From: Gloeophyllum trabeum ATCC 11539
Lineage: Eukaryota > Basidiomycota > Agaricomycetes > Gloeophyllales > Gloeophyllaceae
Assembly: GCF_000344685.1 (NCBI RefSeq)
Contig: NW_006920410.1
Location: forward strand, 798,717-862,716
Direction: 5' to 3'
DNA length: 64,000 bases
Positions 58,080 to 64,000 of this stretch are shown in pieces (the stretch's first letter is position 1; every line of letters begins with the position of its first letter). The position numbers were made by a program, and so were the translations under genes. Under the pieces are notes generated by a model that saw nothing but the letters and a program-made list of their open reading frames with translations, searched no databases and was not told where the DNA came from.

Positions 58080-61000
58080 GGTCGTCCACTATGGTTCAGG
58101 AACGAGTAAACCCGAGGAAAGACCCGAGAAGAGCGCAGATTTGGCCGATATTTGTGCGGGTTGTAGGTGAACACTAGTTGGAAATCCAGTCAGGAACGAT
58201 CGAGAGCAGCAGACACGAGTCTCCGCAGCCTCAATTATGTACGCGGGACGAGCGGGTTCAGAACTCCAGATGTGGGGTAATGTGGGTCCCAGGCGAATCT
58301 GATAGCCGACGCTAAACTCCAGGGTTGCGCAGACCTAGATCTTGGATATCTCGTAACCTGGGGCAGGGGAGCTAAGCCTGCAGGAGTAATCGGAAAGTCG
58401 ACGGATACGGAAACAATCAAGCCATACCTGTCCAAATGTCCGTCGTACAGCTAACGACGGAGGCATCAAGGGTGTCGAGGAAATTGGATCTAATGTACCA
58501 GACGATACGGTTGTTATAACACAGGCCTGGTATACAGAAACGTAGGCGGTCGGGGACCGACGGCGACGGCCAGAAAAAGGACGCCACAAAACCGACATAT
58601 TCGCTCGGAATATTGGGTGCGAGTGCGCCTTGCACGCAGGGCAAAGCTGAGGGTTCTCACGAAATCGAGGAAGCATTCGCTGAGCTCCATTGCGCCTTTA
58701 CACGGGAAACGCCTTTCCCTGAGACCCGACAAACGGTGGGTGAGGAAGCGAAAAGACGGATGCTTTGTCGTGAGCAAAGGATGGCGTTCATGATCGAATG
58801 TAACGTAAGTATCTCATTACCTGTCCTCGAGTCGGCCTAAGGCGGCAGTCGCACTATCCTTCGGGACCGTTGAGCGGGCCGGCAGCAATCTGGCGAGCGT
58901 GAGCTATAAGGCCTAAGGATCCAAACCCTAGCGACTGTGTTGTGCACAAGATACAGTGATGGATGAAAGGGCTTGGATAACAGACCCTATCCAATTTTGT
59001 ACGGCCCTAGCTTCTCGATATAATGGAAGCATGATGAGTCGCCGCATCAATCCCCATGCATGACTTCTCCGTAAGCGCAGAGAAAGCAAGGGAACCCACC
59101 AATCAATGGCAAGACGGCGGCGGAGCGACTGAGGTCCCCTCAGGAATGAGGACGAGCGATCCAGACTCCCCGGGCGCCGCCCACTGGTAATGAGGTGGTT
59201 AGGTAAGCTCCGTGGTGTAATAGCAAGTCTGTCAATGAGAAGCTGCAGGGTTAGCTCGTCAACCACCTAGCTGTAGAGCGGGCTGTTAGCGTCGGCCTCG
59301 TCTGAAACGCAGATTGTCCATGACCTGAATGTATGAAACGAACTGATTGGGCCCGCGGATCCCCTCGGAAGTCGGGGCTTGTGACCTCCTAAAAACGAAC
59401 TATAGCACACTGCCTGTGTCACCAGCCACATTGTCCAGGCTTTAGGCATGAAATGCCACCGAACGCGGCAGTGGGCTCCACCTGTCTGCGTAAACCGCGA
59501 GTAATCAGTGTACAAACTTATCCTTATCGTGGGGTTCATCACGGAACTATCACCGAATCCATCTTACCTTCAGTTGGTACTGAATCTGATACGAGCTCTA
59601 AGTCCATCGTCCACGAGTGTGAGCATCGGTCATTCCATCATGACAGGCCATAGGATGGTGTATTTGAGATTATTTGTAAGCCACTAGAAACTAGAACATG
59701 AGAAGAGCAGAGACATCGAGTGAACGGATTACTACATAGCTCAGCATAGTGACGTCGACATCACCCTTGGTACGAACTACGCAAGAAACCGCCATCTCTC
59801 CAGATGGATTGCCGTCAGCTACTAGTAACGCAGAGCAGGTATTGCAAAAGCTTCATATTCAACAGAGCTGCGGCATCAGGAACGAGCGACGTAAAGGAAT
59901 CGTCGGGATCTGAAGCTGAGTTTGCGAAGGACGGAGAACACTTGCAAGCCGATTCGTCCGTCACCAGGTAAGCATTCGCATTCTCGTCCGCCGTCGGTTC
60001 GTGCGGGTGGGTAAGTCGTGATTTAGGTAAGATATAACCGATCAGAAGATATGGGTACTGCCAGAGCGCCGAGCTGCGAAAATCCTGACAGCAGAGGTCG
60101 GAGACAAGTGGGGACAGGGATATATGGAGGCCAGTCAGCTGATAACGAGTTAGACCTTGCCTGGATCTGAGTGGGCATTAATGTGGACATCCAAGGCGTA
60201 TATCAGGTCGCTCTATTGAGCACCTAGGGTACCCGTGGACGGCCACATCAATCAACATCAGTCGAATACCCAGACGAGGAGCGGCGATCACAGGAGAACG
60301 GCGGTACCCTGATGAAGTAGGCCGTGGGACCTTAGCTGACATTGTAAGCTGGAAGTGGAACCTACGATAGAGGTGCGTGGATGACGCCCGTGAGTAAAGT
60401 CCAGGGTCATGGATATGGAGAAGACAGCCTCATAATAGCACAGAATCCAGATGGCAGCCAGAAAGGCCGGAAGCCTCATGAGCATCGTACGGTCATCAGC
60501 GTCGACCTCGGACCAGCACTTGAAAGCTTGACGAGCTAGAGGGTAAAGTCGTTAGCCATCGAGCCTAACTTGAACCCTGGAGGGCGCTTTTCTCCCTTTT
60601 CCTCCGGACTTCGGCTATAAACCGGTTATTTCGCCTGATTAATCTCGGGATTTGAATCGGCCCCGCATCAGGGTCGCTATTTGATCCTTGTATACTCACC
60701 TCCAAGAGAAACCACTGGCAACCCGCCAGGCGCCTCCCAAACCCCCGCCAGTATTGTACATGTCGCCCGCTGATTCATAGCGCATATATCCTGTCGCCGC
60801 CGGTCTGTCCGAGCCTCCGTCCCCTCGTATGGATACGCCTGGATTTATGCTCGATGTATGGCACCGTATACATAGTACGGAGATGGTCTTGTCGAGCGAG
60901 CCGAGGGCGGCTGCAAATGCCATATATGACGTTAAAAAGTGCCTTTTAGCGACGGACATAACGCTATATGCAATGCGCACGCACCTGAGCTAACCAATGG

Positions 61001-61362
61001 GGGAAAAGGCGTCGAGTTCAACGTCCGCGACGAGCATGCGACGCCCAAGAAGGTCTGTGGACCGGACATTGCCATTGGCCGCTGTTCCGCACGGCTTTGA
61101 CAGCGACCACTACGCCGTCCCTCCCTTACGTATCGAAGCTACATGGCTGCTTCAAGGGTTCCCTTCCAGCACCGCCGACGTCTCGTACATACTTACGGCG
61201 GCGGTTTGCCTTTTCGATTCGGTCCCCGGGCTAACGGGGATCTCACGTTCCTGTCAGCTATAATCGGACGCTAGTTCATCTTCCTGTATATAACCTTCAC
61301 CCTCCGCTGTCCGTCCCTCTGCTGCCCGTCCGTCGTTGTCGTCGCTGCTGCTGCTGCTATCG
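58080..61362. other. Gene-poor region and promoter of the final F-box gene
   Basis: About 3.3 kb with only short open frames in all six frames, none with a domain. No repeat, tRNA or transposon feature was recognised. The last part is a promoter: a TATA box (TATATAA) at 61287-61293 lies about 70 bases before the ATG at 61363 and is followed by a CT-rich leader. Confidence 0.5.
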
Positions 61363-63630
61363 ATGGAGCCTCAGACGTCGATTCTCTTGCGCCTGCCCAG
61401 GGAGATCCTCGAGAACATCGGCTGTGAGGTTGCCGTGGCCGCACCTCTCGGACGAGTGTCCAATCCATTGCTCTTTACCTGCCGCTTCCTCTACGAGACG
61501 TTCAGCATAGACAGCCCGCAGTCCAGCACGCTGTATGCGCGCATCTTCCGAGCAAAGTTCGACGCGAGTGCCATTGCTCGCCGCTATGGTCCCCGCGCTC
61601 TCCGTTCCTCCAACCTCGCCTGGCAATTGCGCGAATATTGCGAGACCCTTGACTTTTTCGAGCGACATCGCAATATCTACGCCCATGATCTCCACCGGCA
61701 CTTCATGAACGCTTTCCTTATGATGGTGGAGAGCGACGGGAAGAACTGGGTGCAGCTGGAGCGTGTTGGCTTGGCGGGGTTTGTGGATGACTTTGTTCGC
61801 AATCGCCTGTGGTCTACGGCGGATGCGCTGAATGCTGGCTGGCCGGAAGAAACGACGCTGAACTCACTCGCTCTTTGGCTTGTCTGGTTCACTACCACCA
61901 AGGGTACGTCTCCTCGTCAACGTCTACGTTCCCAGCTAACACTGCTACCATGGCTAGAACGGCTTCTGGCGGAGAGCGAACAGGACAGAGCTAACATGAT
62001 AGCTATGGTCATGCCGTATGTTGAGCTAGCGTTTCGTGTAAGTACGGGTTGGCGTTTCTTGCATGCATAATCATTGACCTCCGTCGACAGTACCCCGCTT
62101 TCCATGCTCCCGACAACCACTATTACTTCCCTTTGCCAGAAGAGTACCATAACAACTTCCCGGCATCCGTCCGGACTGCTCATGGACGATGGCCTCTGTA
62201 TCGTAATGCCTCAGCCATCAAGAACGTCGTCAGACATTTCGGCAGAGAGTTCACTGTCTCTACACCTCTTATCTCGCAGGCTGCGAAACTTATCTATTTC
62301 TCGCGCCGCGAAGTTCGACCTATCATGATCCCCCAGCACTTACCCGTGAATCGAGACCATGCACTCGCGCTAGGACACTTGTTTGGGCCCACGCAGGAAG
62401 ATGTCAGGGAGTTCAATGCGTACCCGCAGGCGAAGCTGCTCCCTGTTCAACGTTGGGATTGGGAAGACGATCTCTCAGAAGAACAACTTGAGCTTGATCG
62501 TCGCGGCGTATGGAACAGGGATCTGAAAACCCTGAGTGCTAGATGGGACAACGATTGGGTGAGGTGGACGCATTGCTATGATCTCTTGAGGGAGCCCGAG
62601 TTCAAGGGAGTGGTGTACACCTATGGCATGCTCACCGGTCTTTGGCAGGGCCGCCTTCTTGTATGTTCGTAGTTTTTGTCGCTTTTTCGTGGACTGACCT
62701 GTTTTCAGGTTGCTAGTGAACCAACGTACATGGCCCTGGTTACCACCGCGCAGCGCCCGCCAACGTTCCTCCAGAATGATCCATTCATCACTGGTCGTCC
62801 GATATACATGCGGCTTCATGAGCACCATTGCATTGATCCTCAAGACCCTGTTCCTGTGGGTGGTGCCGATGACGACTTCGACGACGGCATTACGAATGGA
62901 TGGTTTCCGCCAACCCGCCAATACCGTGAGCACCACGGCAAGTTGACATGGGTTACGGCGGATAATCGACATTACACATACGAGACATTTGTCGAGGGTC
63001 GGTCCAATTCCCACAACGAGGGTACCTGTCGCATCTGCGTTCACCACGCTGCGATCGAGGAAGAGGAAGGGATTGAGCGCGCCCGTGCCGTCTCCGCTTC
63101 TCTCAACTCCAGTAGCGATGGAACCGCCTCCCCTCCGCCGAACTCACCCCATACACACGAGGACTTCGAAGAGGACTTCATTGAAGCGGGTCTTGGTCGC
63201 GGAGAGGACGATGACGACGATGACTACGTTTATAACGAGTGTTCCGGTATTACTGATATTATTTTCACCGGCAATGTGAGTGTGAATGGTGATTCGAATA
63301 TGGTCGATGCTTAATAGGTTTACAGACCGAGGATCGTCATGGGAGAGCTTGGGACTACTATCGTTACTATGGTCGTATCCGAGCGTGGGATGGTCTGATT
63401 GCTCTCGTCAGAGTGCGGGTAAGTTGTGACGTTCCCGCTAGGAAGGTTTAGCTCATCTCGTACTCTAACAGGTCGATCCAGAGGGCCACGACGATCCCCG
63501 AGAGGGCAAGCTCATCATCCGTGGCTATGTGGTTGCCGGGCAGAATTTCGTCGGAACGTGGCGCTCCTGGGCCCCTGACGTGAACTCGTTCCCTCTTGAA
63601 GGTCCCATTGTCCTCTCTAAGCGTGAGTAG
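61363..63630 (+). CDS. Basidiomycete F-box protein (long form)
   Basis: Six exons (61363-61903, 61958-62037, 62091-62660, 62709-63275, 63326-63418, 63472-63630) give 669 aa. The F-box lies at the N-terminus (ILLRLPREILENIGCEVAVA, SNPLLFTCRFLYETFS). A conserved middle follows (ARIFRAKFDASAIARRYGP, MVMPYVELAFRYPAFHAPDN, RVWNRD-type segments), then an acidic, Asp-rich stretch (GEDDDDDDYVYNECSG) and a beta-rich end (TEDRHGRAWDYYRYYGRIR, LIIRGYVVAGQNFVGTWRSW). I recall this layout as common in agaricomycete genomes; it would serve in an SCF ubiquitin ligase with an unknown target. The stop at 63628-63630 directly overlaps a possible GTGAGT donor, so the true C-terminus could be slightly longer. 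Confidence 0.82.
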
Positions 63631-64000
63631 GTCAATCTGAATGGAATCGGCATGTTTTCTATGTGAAATTTCTTCGCCTTCGGTGATTCCGCGCGATCCC
63701 TTGCTAAAATGTACATTGTATTTTGCCGCACATATTGCTGGTCTGCTACTTAGGGAGCCTCACACGGATACTGCATTCTCATACTCTTCTCGGTTTCGTT
63801 CGCGCCATCAGGATCAATACCACGAAGTTTGTAATTCATACTTATTCCCACTGCATCAGCATCACATTACGAGGTATACATTATACATCTATGTTGCCAT
63901 TTAATTAGAACAGTCTTGTATCTCTTAGCTTTATCCTGTAACGTTAATGCTGTTCTTGGATGAATAACAGGAACCTCTTGATCTACACCGTCAGGAATGC
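63631..64000. other. End of window, 3' region
   Basis: About 370 AT-rich bases after the F-box stop. They probably include its 3' untranslated region. No further gene is visible before the window ends. Confidence 0.5.

Overview
This window reads as nuclear DNA of a filamentous basidiomycete, probably a wood-decay agaricomycete. Almost every gene is cut by many short (about 48-65 nt) GT-AG introns with CTAAC/CTGAC-type branch points. Exons are moderately GC-rich, and the gene set is typical of that group: several F-box/leucine-rich proteins, an aryl-alcohol-oxidase-type GMC oxidoreductase, a microsomal P450, a wax-synthase-type acyltransferase and Msn2/4-like zinc-finger factors. No operons, bacterial signals or intact transposons were seen. 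All splice models were read by eye; for the well-supported ones the exon lengths sum to a multiple of three and the domains read through every junction.

Layout. 0.3-11.4 kb: oxidative-metabolism block with a P450 (+), F-box protein (+), metal-binding cupin (-), secreted GMC oxidoreductase (+) and an NAD(P)-dependent reductase (+). 11.8-18.7 kb: small orphan protein (+), F-box protein (-) and a DH-PH-FYVE Rho exchange factor (+), the last two divergent. 19.6-22.8 kb: enolase (+) and Msn2/4-like factor 1 (-). 22.8-30.8 kb: an 8 kb stretch without a supportable gene, holding a decayed 340-350 bp tandem repeat; Msn2/4-like factor 2 (+) lies on its far side, so the two related factors diverge from it. 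34.7-40.7 kb: centrin (-) and an Fe(II)/2-oxoglutarate xanthine-dioxygenase-like gene (+) share a promoter, and the pair has been tandemly duplicated. The second dioxygenase is intact while the second centrin is a broken 5' fragment. 41.1-49.9 kb: a Clr5/HNH-like protein, a wax-synthase-like acyltransferase, an F-box protein related to the one at 3 kb, an SCI1-like RS protein and an orphan. 50.5-56.6 kb: serine carboxypeptidase (-), tRNA-like relics and a 13-exon PUF RNA-binding protein (-). 57-61 kb is nearly empty, and a six-exon F-box protein ends the window.

Functional links. The P450, GMC oxidoreductase, reductase and cupin could act together on small aromatic or lipid substrates, but no backbone synthase is visible. 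The dioxygenase pair would turn xanthine into urate in purine-nitrogen use. Centrin (spindle pole body), the Rho exchange factor (endosome/cell polarity), the PUF protein and the RS protein are housekeeping or regulatory genes. No wholly new multi-gene system is evident. The most unusual items are the centrin/dioxygenase duplication with its shared palindromic promoter element, two GC-AG introns, the divergent zinc-finger genes around the gene desert, and an intron that seems to remove a frameshifted stretch in the Clr5/HNH gene.
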